Source of the DNA: Bacillota bacterium
Lineage (GTDB): Bacteria; Bacillota; Clostridia; Christensenellales; CAG-314
DNA length: 64,000 bases
Direction: 5' to 3'
Assembly: GCA_023458375.1 (NCBI GenBank)
Contig: JAEWZT010000007.1
Span: 62,001-126,000, forward strand
The stretch's first letter is position 1. Each line of letters opens with the position of its first letter. Below, piece by piece: positions 31,044 to 39,760 of this stretch. The notes under the pieces are model-generated. The model saw only the letters and a program-made list of their open reading frames with translations. It was not told the DNA's origin and made no database searches. The translations under genes and the position numbers were made by a program.

Positions 31044-31772
31044 TTATAATTCAATAAGTTGCGACAATGACTTGATTTTTAACAGCGAGCCCGATATGTA
31101 TTTGTCAAGGACAATGAGCGCGCCCTTAATATATTCTTCTTTCAATAAAAGTTTATTTTGTTCTTCAAGGGGAGTGGCGCTTACAAGGCGCATGCTTGTA
31201 AGAACGGGCGGCTCAACGGCGATTGCCCCCAAAGAACGGCAGTTCACGCACACAAGCCCCCCCTTAATTACGTCAAGATAAAGCTTTGACAAACGGGAGC
31301 TTTGGCAGCAGTTGCATTTGTCAAATTCAAGAAAATACCCCGTCTGCTGCAAATAAGTAAGCAAAAACTTTAAAACGATTTGCATAGGCGGCAAAGAGGT
31401 GTCGTTTAAGGCCCTTAAATGCTTTAAAACGCTTATCAACAGGGCGGAGTTGCCTTCTTTGCATTGTTCAAGGGTAGCTACCGCGTCGCACACTACGCAG
31501 GCGGAGAAATACTTTAAGGGGTCGTTCCTAAGGTCGTAAAAGCATTCTATGGCGGCGCACCCCGTTACAACGCAGCGGTCGCCCTTTTTGGCAATGGAAA
31601 ACTCGCCAAAACAAAAAGGCTCCGACGCGAATTTAAGCTGCGCCTTTGCCTTTTTAACTCCCTTGATTACGGCGGAAAATTTCCCTTCCTCGCAGCAGTA
31701 AAGCCACAAAAGTTTGTCGTCCTCTTTGTAATCAACGCTTTTTATTACTATCGCCTTGTATTTCTCTTCCAT
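31044..31772 (-). CDS. recO: DNA repair protein RecO
   Basis: A 242-residue protein: N-terminal OB fold (AIVIKSVDYKEDDKLLWLY, GVKKAKAQLKFASEPFCFGE) and a C-terminal zinc cluster with KCNCCQSSRLSKLYLD and GLVCVNC. It loads RecA on SSB-coated DNA with RecR. The region near 31732-31772 overlaps the 3' end of a YqzL-like gene, leaving only a weak ribosome site of its own, so translation may be coupled. Confidence 0.92.
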   Translation of the reverse strand: MEEKYKAIVIKSVDYKEDDKLLWLYCCEEGKFSAVIKGVKKAKAQLKFASEPFCFGEFSIAKKGDRCVVTGCAAIECFYDLRNDPLKYFSACVVCDAVATLEQCKEGNSALLISVLKHLRALNDTSLPPMQIVLKFLLTYLQQTGYFLEFDKCNCCQSSRLSKLYLDVIKGGLVCVNCRSLGAIAVEPPVLTSMRLVSATPLEEQNKLLLKEEYIKGALIVLDKYISGSLLKIKSLSQLIEL

Positions 31773-31860
31773 CTTTTTTTAATTCTTTGTAAAGCTTGTA
31801 GTAGGAAATGTTGCCCGTGAGTATAAACATATCCCACGCTAATTGCTCACTGTCCTTCAT
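31732..31860 (-). CDS. YqzL-like small protein
   Basis: A 42-residue frame too short for most gene callers: MKDSEQLAWDMFILTGNISY then YKLYKELKK and a basic tail. It has the W-x-x-F-x-x-TG-x-I-x-x-Y-x-x-(Y/F)K pattern of YqzL, which in Bacillus lies between era and recO exactly as here. ATG 31860 follows AAGGAGGGAAATA. It overlaps recO by 41 bp in another frame. Function unknown. Confidence 0.8.
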   Translation of the reverse strand: MKDSEQLAWDMFILTGNISYYKLYKELKKDGREIQGDSNKKR

Positions 31861-31913
31861 TATTTCCCTCCTTAATTAGAATGAGGAGGAAAGGCGGCGG
31901 TTATGCCAAAAAA

Positions 31914-32810
31914 TTATAAATCTTTTTTGTTGTAGCCGATTTGATTGACAAGATACTCGCTTTCGCGCCAGCGCGGCTTAACCTTTATCCAAAGCTGTAA
32001 AAAGACTTTGTTTTCAAGCAGTTTTTCCATAGAAATGCGGGCCGCCGTAGCGATTTGTTTTAGCGTTTCGCCCCCTTTGCCTAAAATTATGGGCTTATGC
32101 GATTGCTTTTCCACAATGACGTTGGCGTCAATTTCCCACATGCCGCTTGGCGTTTGTTCCATTTTGTTAAGTTCAACGCCTACGCCGTGAGGCACTTCCT
32201 CGTCAAGGGCGAACAATATTCTTTCCCGCACTTGCTCGCAAACCATATAACGCAGCGACTTGTTCGTTACGTCATCTTCGTCATAGTAAAACTCGCCCTC
32301 GCGCAAAAACTTTTTTAAGTATTCCCTCAAATCTTTAACGTTTTTCTTATTCCGCCTGCAACTTACGCAAAACACCGCGTCAATGCCCTGCTTTTCGTTT
32401 AAAAGGGCGAGGTTGGGCATAAGTTTTTCAGGCTGCGTAATGTCGATTTTACTTACGGCGACCACCAAAGGTATTCCCAAACAGTTATACTTGTCCACAA
32501 GTTGCAGTTCTTTGTTTGAAATGCCGTCGTGACCGTCTATTACAAGCAATGCGCAGTCAACGCCCGCAAGCGCCGCGTCAATGCTTTTTGCCATGTATTC
32601 GCCCAAAACGTTACGCGGCTTAATTGTTCCGGGCGTGTCGGCAAAAATCATTTGGCAGTCGCCTTCCGTCCAAATTCCTAAAATTGTGTCGCGCGTAGTT
32701 TGGGGTTTGGGGGAAACTATGGAAACCTTTTGCTCCACAAAAGCGTTCAGCAAGGTGGATTTTCCCGCGTTGGGGTTTCCTACTATGGTAATATATCCTA
32801 CTTTTTTCAT
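31914..32810 (-). CDS. era: GTPase Era
   Basis: A 298-residue GTPase: GNPNAGKSTLLNAF (P-loop), DTPGTIKPRNVLGEYM (switch II), VSKIDITQ-type NKxD replaced by SKID, and a C-terminal KH domain with ILGKGGETLKQIATAAR. Era binds 16S rRNA 3' end and helps 30S maturation. It overlaps ybeY by 4 bp, an association linked to 16S processing. Confidence 0.95.
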   Translation of the reverse strand: MKKVGYITIVGNPNAGKSTLLNAFVEQKVSIVSPKPQTTRDTILGIWTEGDCQMIFADTPGTIKPRNVLGEYMAKSIDAALAGVDCALLVIDGHDGISNKELQLVDKYNCLGIPLVVAVSKIDITQPEKLMPNLALLNEKQGIDAVFCVSCRRNKKNVKDLREYLKKFLREGEFYYDEDDVTNKSLRYMVCEQVRERILFALDEEVPHGVGVELNKMEQTPSGMWEIDANVIVEKQSHKPIILGKGGETLKQIATAARISMEKLLENKVFLQLWIKVKPRWRESEYLVNQIGYNKKDL

Positions 32811-33289
32811 ACTTCTCTCGTAATTTTTAATGAGGACAAAACGTTTTTTTGCACCTCGTCCATTTTTTCTTTTTGCGCGGGTTCGGCGTGGTCGTATCCA
32901 AGCAAATGCAAAAAGCCGTGCAGAGCAAGGTATGCAGCCTCCCTTTTATAGCTGTGCCCGTATTCGCCCGCCTGCCACACCACCCTTTGACGACAAATTA
33001 CGATATCGCCTATAAAAAGCTCGCCCGTAGATTTATCCACGTCAATCTTAAACTTTTCGCCGTCAATAATTTCCCCCTCTTCAAGTTCAAGGGAGGGGAA
33101 AGAGAGCACGTCGGTGGCGTCCTCTACGCCGCGGTAAGTCTTGTTTAGTTCTCTCATATATTCGCTCTTTACGAAACTTAGCGAAAGAGCCAAATTATTT
33201 GGTTGATTTAAAAACTGCAAGGCGCGCTTTAAGGTTTTGCTTATCAAAAATCTTTCAAAAAGCGTTGCGCCCTTGAAATATATTTTCAT
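32807..33289 (-). CDS. ybeY: Endoribonuclease YbeY
   Basis: A 160-residue protein with the zinc site HGFLHLLGYDHAEPAQ and TDVLSFPSLEL-type conserved region. YbeY trims 16S rRNA and takes part in ribosome quality control. Overlaps era and the downstream pgpH-like gene by 4 bp each. Confidence 0.95.
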   Translation of the reverse strand: MKIYFKGATLFERFLISKTLKRALQFLNQPNNLALSLSFVKSEYMRELNKTYRGVEDATDVLSFPSLELEEGEIIDGEKFKIDVDKSTGELFIGDIVICRQRVVWQAGEYGHSYKREAAYLALHGFLHLLGYDHAEPAQKEKMDEVQKNVLSSLKITREV

Positions 33290-34725
33290 TTTTCACCGCC
33301 GAATTTCATGGTGGGATAATCAATGCGTTCGTGCTTGTAACCCAAATAGGTGTCTGTTATGGTGCTTTTTACAATTTCTATTTCCTGCATGGTTATGTCG
33401 CAGGAAGTAAACTGCTCAAACTGCATACGTTCCTCAACAATAGAGTTTACGATTTCGCGCGCCCGCGTTTTATCGTTTGCCGCGCGCAGCGCCGCCTCGC
33501 AGGCGTCGCAAATCATTAAAATCGCGGAAATTTTGCTTGCGGGCTTAGGACCGTCGTAACGGTAATTGTCGTAGGGTAAATCTCCGTCGGTAAGCTTTTT
33601 CGCCTTTGAATAAAAAAACTTTATGAGCATTGTTCCGTGGTGCTCCAATATACCCCTGCAAACTTCCTCTGGCAAATTGTTTTCTTTTGCCAAAGCGTAG
33701 CCGTAAAGCACGTGTTTTTTAAGGGAAAGCACGCTTGCTTCGGGCGAAAGCTCGTCGTGGGGATTGCGCCCCGACTGATTTTCAATAAACAGCAGGGGAT
33801 TTTTGAGCTTGCCTATGTCGTGGTAATAAGAGACGGCGCGCGCCAAAAAGGGATTTGCGCCTATCGCGGAAGCGCAGGCCTGGGCGTAATTGCTTACCGT
33901 GAGGCAGTGGTTAAACGTCCCCGGCGCTTCGTTAAACAACCTTTTTAAAAGGGGCTGATTTGTGTTTGTAAGTTCGGCAAGGCGAAAATTGGTAACCTGC
34001 CCGAAAAACCTTTCCGTTAAAGGCACAATAAAGAAAAGCAGCATTATCGCCAAAGGTCCGGCGGCAAAGGCGGTAACCAAACTTAAAGTAAACGCCTCCG
34101 CCTCAAAAACCGTGTCAAACATAAAATAGGTAACCAGCGCAAAAGCGGCGTTTACCGCGCCTAAAATAAGCCCCATCCAAACGTAGCGTATCCTCGTCAT
34201 ATAGGGGTCGGTCATAAAGTTTGCAAATACGCTCCCCAAAATACCCGCAAAAAGTATGTAAAAAAGGTGCGCTAAGGGCAAGTTACAAAAAAGCGCGACG
34301 GCGGCAAAAAAGCAAAGCAAAATGGTTATGTTTGCCATAAAAGCCGTCCTGTTTTCTATTACCGAAGCGCCTATAAGCCCGCAAAGGCAATAGGGAATTA
34401 TATAGTCAAGTTTAAAAAAGCGTAAAAACACCGTAAAGAGCAAAAAGCTCAACACAATTATAAAGGAAAGCGCCGCAGTCTTTTTTACGTCGTTGACGAT
34501 TTTTTTTGAGGAAAAAAACAAATAGCTTAAAAATACGCAAAATACCGCAAGCTGTATGCCTAAATAAAGCAAACTGCCTCGTAGTAAGTTTTCAGTTTCT
34601 CTTATAAAAAATATCCATACCAAAAAATAGTTTACAAAGAAAACCGCCGTTAAAATCAGTAAACTTTTATATTTTTCATTTGTGGATTTTATTTTTTCCA
34701 AATTATTTCTCCTTTGCGCTTTCAT
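33286..34725 (-). CDS. PgpH-like HD phosphodiesterase without the extracellular domain
   Basis: A 479-residue protein with about seven hydrophobic segments (40-240), then a cytoplasmic HD domain: ALLKRLFNEAPGTFNHCL, AVSYYHDIGKLKNP, CRGILEHHGTM and ILMICDACEAALRA. The position between phoH and ybeY is that of YqfF/PgpH, which breaks down cyclic di-AMP. Full PgpH is about 700 residues because of an extracellular 7TMR-HDED domain of some 250 residues near its N-terminus. Here that domain is absent and only a short leader precedes the membrane segments. The catalytic residues look intact. Confidence 0.88.
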   Translation of the reverse strand: MKAQRRNNLEKIKSTNEKYKSLLILTAVFFVNYFLVWIFFIRETENLLRGSLLYLGIQLAVFCVFLSYLFFSSKKIVNDVKKTAALSFIIVLSFLLFTVFLRFFKLDYIIPYCLCGLIGASVIENRTAFMANITILLCFFAAVALFCNLPLAHLFYILFAGILGSVFANFMTDPYMTRIRYVWMGLILGAVNAAFALVTYFMFDTVFEAEAFTLSLVTAFAAGPLAIMLLFFIVPLTERFFGQVTNFRLAELTNTNQPLLKRLFNEAPGTFNHCLTVSNYAQACASAIGANPFLARAVSYYHDIGKLKNPLLFIENQSGRNPHDELSPEASVLSLKKHVLYGYALAKENNLPEEVCRGILEHHGTMLIKFFYSKAKKLTDGDLPYDNYRYDGPKPASKISAILMICDACEAALRAANDKTRAREIVNSIVEERMQFEQFTSCDITMQEIEIVKSTITDTYLGYKHERIDYPTMKFGGEK

Positions 34726-35662
34726 AGGCTCTTACGATTAGCTGAACTAGGGGGTGGCGCACCACGTCCTTATCGTTGAGCATAACTATGCCTATGTCGG
34801 GTATATCTTTTAATATATGCAAAGCGGTTTTAAGACCGCTTATCTTACCTTCTGGTAAATCCGCTTGCGTTAAATCGCCGTTTATAACCATTTTGCTGTT
34901 TTCGCCAAGGCGCGTTAAAAACATTTTGATTTGCTCTTTGGTAGTGTTTTGCGCTTCGTCTAAAATTATAAAGGCGTTTGACAATGTGCGCCCCCTCATA
35001 TATGCCAAAGGGGCGATTTCAATTGTTCCTTTTTCAAGCAGTTTGGTATAGCTGTCAAGCCCCAGCATTTCTTGCAGCGCGTCCATTAAAGGGCGCAGAT
35101 AGGGGTTGACTTTTTCCTGCAAGTCGCCGGGCAAAAAGCCCAGCTTTTCCCCCGCTTCCACCGCGGGCCGCGTAAGAATTATTTTGTCAACTTTTTTGCT
35201 TCTTAACGCCGCTACGGCTAAGGCGACCGCCAAATAAGTTTTGCCCGTGCCCGCAGGCCCCGCCGACAAAGTTATGGTTTTTTTGTTAATAGCTTCAACA
35301 TAGCGCTTTTGCCCCACCGTCTTGCAGCGTACGGGTCTGCCTCTGTTTGTTACGGCAACGACGCCTGTTAGCAAATCGTCAATTTCGTCCAGCCGCCCCT
35401 CTTTGGCTATCGCGCAAATGTAATTTACCCTTCCTACGTCTATCGCGTCGCCGCTGCCCGCTATTACCGAAAGTTTTTCAACTACGCGCCTTGCAAGCGC
35501 GACGTCGTTTTCTTCCCCTAAAAATTGATATTCACCCCTGTTGTTTACTACTTCTACGTTGAGCGCGTTTTTAAGAGCCCCCATATTTTCGTCAAAAGAG
35601 CCGAAAAGTTTCATTAAAGTATCGGTGTCGTTAATTCCTATTTTTTCTTTCGTTCTTGCCAT
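34703..35662 (-). CDS. phoH: PhoH-family ATPase
   Basis: A 319-residue protein: AGPAGTGKTYLAVALAVAAL (Walker A), GFLPGDLQEKVNPYLRPLMD and NAFIILDEAQNTTKEQIKMF (Walker B). PhoH proteins are RNA helicase-like ATPases with uncertain roles. Overlaps the pgpH-like gene by 23 bp and yqfD by 1 bp in the conserved operon. Confidence 0.94.
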   Translation of the reverse strand: MARTKEKIGINDTDTLMKLFGSFDENMGALKNALNVEVVNNRGEYQFLGEENDVALARRVVEKLSVIAGSGDAIDVGRVNYICAIAKEGRLDEIDDLLTGVVAVTNRGRPVRCKTVGQKRYVEAINKKTITLSAGPAGTGKTYLAVALAVAALRSKKVDKIILTRPAVEAGEKLGFLPGDLQEKVNPYLRPLMDALQEMLGLDSYTKLLEKGTIEIAPLAYMRGRTLSNAFIILDEAQNTTKEQIKMFLTRLGENSKMVINGDLTQADLPEGKISGLKTALHILKDIPDIGIVMLNDKDVVRHPLVQLIVRAYESAKEK

Positions 35663-36765
35663 TATTCTCCGTTTGCGTTTAGCAGTATTTCTCCGTAAGC
35701 GACGGCTTTTATGCTTTCGCCGCTGATTGTATATTCTATGTAAGCTATTTTAAAATCGGCAAGCGCCTTAACATCGTCGCTTAGCCTTTTTTTAAGGATA
35801 TCTTCACCTTCACGCATAGTCATTTCTTTGTAGACAAGCGTCGTCTGATAGACGCGGCGCGTAACCACCTTTATGCCCAAAGGAAAAAGATAATAACAGC
35901 TGTTTTCGCTTTCGTATGTGTCAAAGGGAATTTCCCTGTTGCTTTCAATATACTTTCGCGCCATCTGCAAATCCACAAGCGTTACGCTTTGCCCTGTGCG
36001 CTCATACCGCCATTTAAGCTCGGCAAGGTTTCTTTGCGCCTCTACTTTTGCTGTGGCGTAAACTTCCCCCACCGCCCTTATGGGCTCTGTGCTGCCGTCT
36101 TTAAAGGTTCTAACGCCCTTAATAAGCACCTGCCCTTTTTTGACGTAATCGCCCACTTTAACTAAGGGCGTGCCGCTTAAAGTAACTATGCGCGTAACTA
36201 TACCCTCGCGGTTTGAAACTATATCAAAGCTTTTGTCGTAGTCAACGGGCGTTTGTGCGGTAGCGCGGGGGATAATCTCCACAAAGAGCGTACTTCCCTC
36301 TCTGCCCACAATGGCGTATGCGCAGTCAAGCAAAATACAAAGCCTGTTTTCTACCGCGTCAATGTCAAGGGTATTTAAGTTTGAGCCTACCGTAACGCCG
36401 CAGTCTTCCAGCCCGCTAAGCACTTCTTGCCTGTAAGAAACGTCTTTTACCCTTATAACTAAGCATCTGCCGCTTAAAAACATTAACGCGCCGATAAGGG
36501 CTAAAACGCAAATTAAAAGGGCGGGGCGTGAAAAGGCAAGAGCAAAGGGACGGCAAATTCCGAGGTATTTGACGCTCGTAACATTATAGCATTTCTTCTT
36601 TAAATAAGCAACTACCTTTTTGACCTCCCACGCCTTGACGGTAACGCAGGCGCGGCGGCTGTCTTCTTTGCATAAGTCGCATAAAACGCGTCCGTCTTTT
36701 AAAAGATTATTCACTTCTCTTTGGACGTTTAACCCCTCAAAATAAACGGCGGCGGAAAACATCAT
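35662..36765 (-). CDS. yqfD: Sporulation protein YqfD
   Basis: A 367-residue protein with a short cytosolic N-terminus, one membrane segment at about 95-115 (PALLICVLALIGALMFLS) and a large outer domain (REGSTLFVEIIPRA, KKGQVLIKGVRTFKDGSTEP, EILLNANGE end). This is YqfD, needed for stage IV sporulation in Bacillus; in the forespore programme it is expressed with YqfC. Overlaps yqfC by 4 bp. Its presence supports a spore-forming host. Confidence 0.88.
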   Translation of the reverse strand: MMFSAAVYFEGLNVQREVNNLLKDGRVLCDLCKEDSRRACVTVKAWEVKKVVAYLKKKCYNVTSVKYLGICRPFALAFSRPALLICVLALIGALMFLSGRCLVIRVKDVSYRQEVLSGLEDCGVTVGSNLNTLDIDAVENRLCILLDCAYAIVGREGSTLFVEIIPRATAQTPVDYDKSFDIVSNREGIVTRIVTLSGTPLVKVGDYVKKGQVLIKGVRTFKDGSTEPIRAVGEVYATAKVEAQRNLAELKWRYERTGQSVTLVDLQMARKYIESNREIPFDTYESENSCYYLFPLGIKVVTRRVYQTTLVYKEMTMREGEDILKKRLSDDVKALADFKIAYIEYTISGESIKAVAYGEILLNANGE

Positions 36766-37031
36766 AGCTTTTCTACCTCAACTTTATCTATTTGCCCCCA
36801 AATAAGGCAATAATTGCCCGTCATTTGCCTTATTTTTAACCTTACGCCCAAAACTGTAATGTCTTCCTTTTTCCCCAAAGAAAACACGATTTTTTGCGAT
36901 GACAAATGCTTTAATCCCTTATGCCCCTCTACCGCAACAGCGGCATTGCCGAAAACGCTGTATTTATATTTAATTAAAGAAGCCAGCTCTTCTCCCAAAG
37001 CTTTTGTTATTTCTTCTTCAAAACTAAACAC
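36762..37031 (-). CDS. yqfC: YqfC/YabP-family sporulation protein
   Basis: An 89-residue protein: GNAAVAVEGHKGLKHLSSQK and SLGKKEDITVLGVRLKIRQM are the YabP/YqfC beta core. YqfC is made in the mother cell during sporulation and lies before yqfD in this conserved order. Good start at ATG 37031. Confidence 0.88.
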   Translation of the reverse strand: MFSFEEEITKALGEELASLIKYKYSVFGNAAVAVEGHKGLKHLSSQKIVFSLGKKEDITVLGVRLKIRQMTGNYCLIWGQIDKVEVEKL

Positions 37032-37618
37032 TTTTGCCCACCCCCGCTAAAAAGCCTTTATATACTTTACGCTGGCAGTCTTTAAAAAAGCTTATTATTT
37101 TTTATGACAACTAATTTTAAATAAAACTATCGATATAAACGCGCAATAGATAATTTGCTTTAAACTTTAAAGACTTTATCAAATTACGGTTGCTTACCGC
37201 AAATAATAATGTTTAATATAAATATGTTTTACAAAGCTACAAAAAGGACGCGTTAAAGCGCGTTCCCCTGCCTCGTAAAAATGCTCTTAATAATATTTAC
37301 TTCATAACTGTAACATTTTAAAATGGTGCCGATTAAATAAAGTCGGATAGCTTTCCGACTTTAAATTGCTTTTATTGTAAAAGACTAATAAAACTTTCCG
37401 CTAGTTTGCTGGCTTCTTATTGATAAAAACTATCGCTCTTTATAGCAAGAATGCATAAAAATTAAAACGGCTTTTGATTAAAAATTACTACATTTTGCGC
37501 ATGTGCGTTGCCGCATTTTCAAGTTAATACGCAAAAAACATTTCGCATAACTAATAAGCAAATAACATTATGCCGCGTATTAGCGGCTGTTTTACTTCTT
37601 CAATAGACAGGGTGATGA
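37032..37618. other. 587-bp intergenic region, one hairpin
   Basis: Between yqfC and the MreB-like gene, both minus. AAAGTCGGA (37339-37347) pairs with TCCGACTTT (37354-37362), an isolated stem without a clear T-tract. The rest is A+T-rich with no gene I can support. No known riboswitch motif seen. Confidence 0.45.
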
Positions 37619-38590
37619 TTATAATTCCCCCCGCACTAAGGCAAGGCCGCCTAAAACCGCCGCGTCAACGGCATTTGCCGATATTCTTACGGGCAGGCGC
37701 AAAGTGTCTAACAGGAACTTGTCAATACCGCTCAAACCCGCCGTGCCGCCGCACAAAATTATTCCCTCGCGCTTAACGGAGGAAAGGGAATCTTGCGGAA
37801 GGTTGGGCAGCGCCATTTGTATTGCCTGGGCGTAACGCTTAATATTTTCCGATATGATATTATACATTTCCCTTGCAGTTACGTTAATCTCTTCATCAAA
37901 ACCTTTTACGACGTTCATGCCCTCTACGGTAAGCATGGAGTTGTCGTTGGGATACAAACTTGCACAATTTATTTTTAAGTTTGCCGCCTCTTCTGAACTG
38001 ATTATCACGCCGTAACGGTCGGAAATAAAGTCCTCAATCTCCTTGTCAAGCGCTGAACCGCCGGCAAAAACCGTGCAGCCCCACTCAATTTGACCTTCGC
38101 GAACTATCGCAATGTCCGTCGTATCGGCGCCTATGTCTAAAACTACCGCAATATCGGCTTCAAACTCTGAAAAAAGCCTTTTGGCGGCGCATAAAGGGGC
38201 AAGCAAAAACTTAACCTGCTTTACGCCTATCGCCGAAAGGACACTGTCAATTACACCTTTATCGTTCTTGCTAAGCCCGCAGGGAACAATAACGTTAACT
38301 GTTATGCTTGAAAAAATAGCCTTCCCCGTGAGCTTATGTAAAAAGTTTTCCAAAAGATAAGCCGCGCTCTCTTTGTCTTTTACCGCGCCCTCCTGAATGG
38401 GGCGGGTCAACTTATACTGCGAGGAAGAAGAGGCATAAGTTTGGAGCGCGCTAAGCCCCGAAGCCTTAAACTGCCCGTTTTGGGCGTCGCAAAGCACGAC
38501 GGAGGGGTCTTTGATAATATAGCCCCCCTTTAAGAATATTCCCTTTAAACAGCTTGAACCCAAGTCAAGCACCACGTTAAAATTAGCCAT
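37619..38590 (-). CDS. Divergent MreB-like actin homologue
   Basis: A 323-residue actin-fold protein with ATG 38590 behind GGAGGAAAGCA. Phosphate loops VLDLGSSCLKGIFLKGG and VLDIGADTTDIAIVREG, the adenosine motif ILCGGTAGLSGIDKFL. Compared with true MreB (DLGTxN, DIGGGTT) the loops are SSC and ADTT, so it is a distant relative of the mreB/pilM/ftsA type. It is next to maf, where mreB usually stands, but mreC and mreD are missing. It differs from the three tandem paralogues at 58-61.5 kb. Confidence 0.75.
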   Translation of the reverse strand: MANFNVVLDLGSSCLKGIFLKGGYIIKDPSVVLCDAQNGQFKASGLSALQTYASSSSQYKLTRPIQEGAVKDKESAAYLLENFLHKLTGKAIFSSITVNVIVPCGLSKNDKGVIDSVLSAIGVKQVKFLLAPLCAAKRLFSEFEADIAVVLDIGADTTDIAIVREGQIEWGCTVFAGGSALDKEIEDFISDRYGVIISSEEAANLKINCASLYPNDNSMLTVEGMNVVKGFDEEINVTAREMYNIISENIKRYAQAIQMALPNLPQDSLSSVKREGIILCGGTAGLSGIDKFLLDTLRLPVRISANAVDAAVLGGLALVRGEL

Positions 38591-39146
38591 TGCTTTCCTC
38601 CGCAATCTTTTTAAGTTTTTCTTTAAGCATTTCTAAGGGAAGCCCTACTACGCAGGAGTAGCTTCCTTTAACTTTTTTTGCAAAGTCCGTTTCCTGAATA
38701 CCGTAAGCTCCCGCCTTGTCAAGGGGCATTTCGCTTGCGACGTAGTTTTGTATATCCTCTTTGCTAAGTTTTCTAAAAGTAACCTGCGCCTTATCGTAAA
38801 AGTTTTCGCGCCTGTCTTTATAAATAATGCAAACCCCGCTGTAAACGGAGTGTATGCTGCCCGACAAATCTTTAAGCATTTCTATTGCTTCAATTTCGTC
38901 CTTGGGCTTGCCGAGCATTTTGCCCCTGCTTACCACAATGGTATCGGCGGCTATTATGAGGGCGCCTTGATAACAATCCTTAACGCTTTCCGCTTTAAGG
39001 CGCGCCAACTGTTTCACAATTTCTCCCCAACGTTTATAAGTAAACCTTTCTTCAACCTTTGGAGAAACTGTCTCAAAGTTTTGGAAAATATCTTTAAGCA
39101 GCTCTTTTCTGCGGGGGGAAGAAGAAGCCAAAATAACCCTGTCCAT
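38583..39146 (-). CDS. maf: Maf-family nucleoside triphosphate pyrophosphatase
   Basis: A 187-residue protein: ILASSSPRRKELLKDIF, LIIAADTIVVSRGKMLGKPK and SVYSGVCIIYKDRRENFY are the Maf signature. It hydrolyses non-canonical dTTP/UTP-like nucleotides. Overlaps the MreB-like gene by 8 bp, in keeping with the usual maf-mreB neighbourhood. Confidence 0.95.
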   Translation of the reverse strand: MDRVILASSSPRRKELLKDIFQNFETVSPKVEERFTYKRWGEIVKQLARLKAESVKDCYQGALIIAADTIVVSRGKMLGKPKDEIEAIEMLKDLSGSIHSVYSGVCIIYKDRRENFYDKAQVTFRKLSKEDIQNYVASEMPLDKAGAYGIQETDFAKKVKGSYSCVVGLPLEMLKEKLKKIAEESNG

Positions 39147-39760
39147 ACCGCCATTATAAATTAACGTCGGAAAATTGTAAAGTCAAAAATAATTATGACC
39201 GCAAAACTGGCCCGCGCTAAAAAGTCCCCCATTTGCTTTTTTGCAACTTAAAAATATCATTAAGTATCACGTCTTAACATTAAGTGCCGCTAACCGTTGC
39301 GGCAGAGAAAAACCGCCTTTTGCTTTGACGCAATAAATACGGCAAGCGATATAGAAATCATTTTATAGCTTTGACGAAAAAAATATCGTTGTAAATAATA
39401 AACATACCAGCCGAAAGAAAGAACTCCGCCAGACAAACCGCGAGCGCAGAAATAACAATTCCAACTTATAACTTAAAATTAACTTCTGCTGCTAATAAGG
39501 TTAAGCCTTACAAGAGTAATTCTAATCCTAAGTTATAATTTTCACGGTATTTTAACTTATGTACATAGAAAATACAATAAACATCACAAACGCGCTGCGG
39601 CGCAACCGTTTTTTTTGATATTTTGTTAAACGAATAATCATAGGAAACGATACCAAACTTTTGTCCCGAATAATAACCATAGGTTAAAAGGCAAGGGGCA
39701 ATATAAAAACGCCCCTAAGTTTTTAGGGCGTAAGTTTAAAATAGTAAAACTGTTAAGTTA
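39147..39760. other. 614-bp intergenic region
   Basis: Between maf and the Ppx/GppA gene. Apart from the terminator at 39709-39731 it is A+T-rich and shows no gene, tRNA or riboswitch motif I recognise. Confidence 0.45.
39709..39731 (-). terminator. Intrinsic terminator of the ppx gene
   Basis: On the minus strand ACGCCCTAA pairs with TTAGGGGCGT (one bulge), followed by TTTTTAT, just after the stop at 39761. Confidence 0.7.

Noticed and set aside
39147..39760. Possible ncRNA in the long gap before maf
   Set aside because: Only a terminator is convincing; no known motif or balanced stems.
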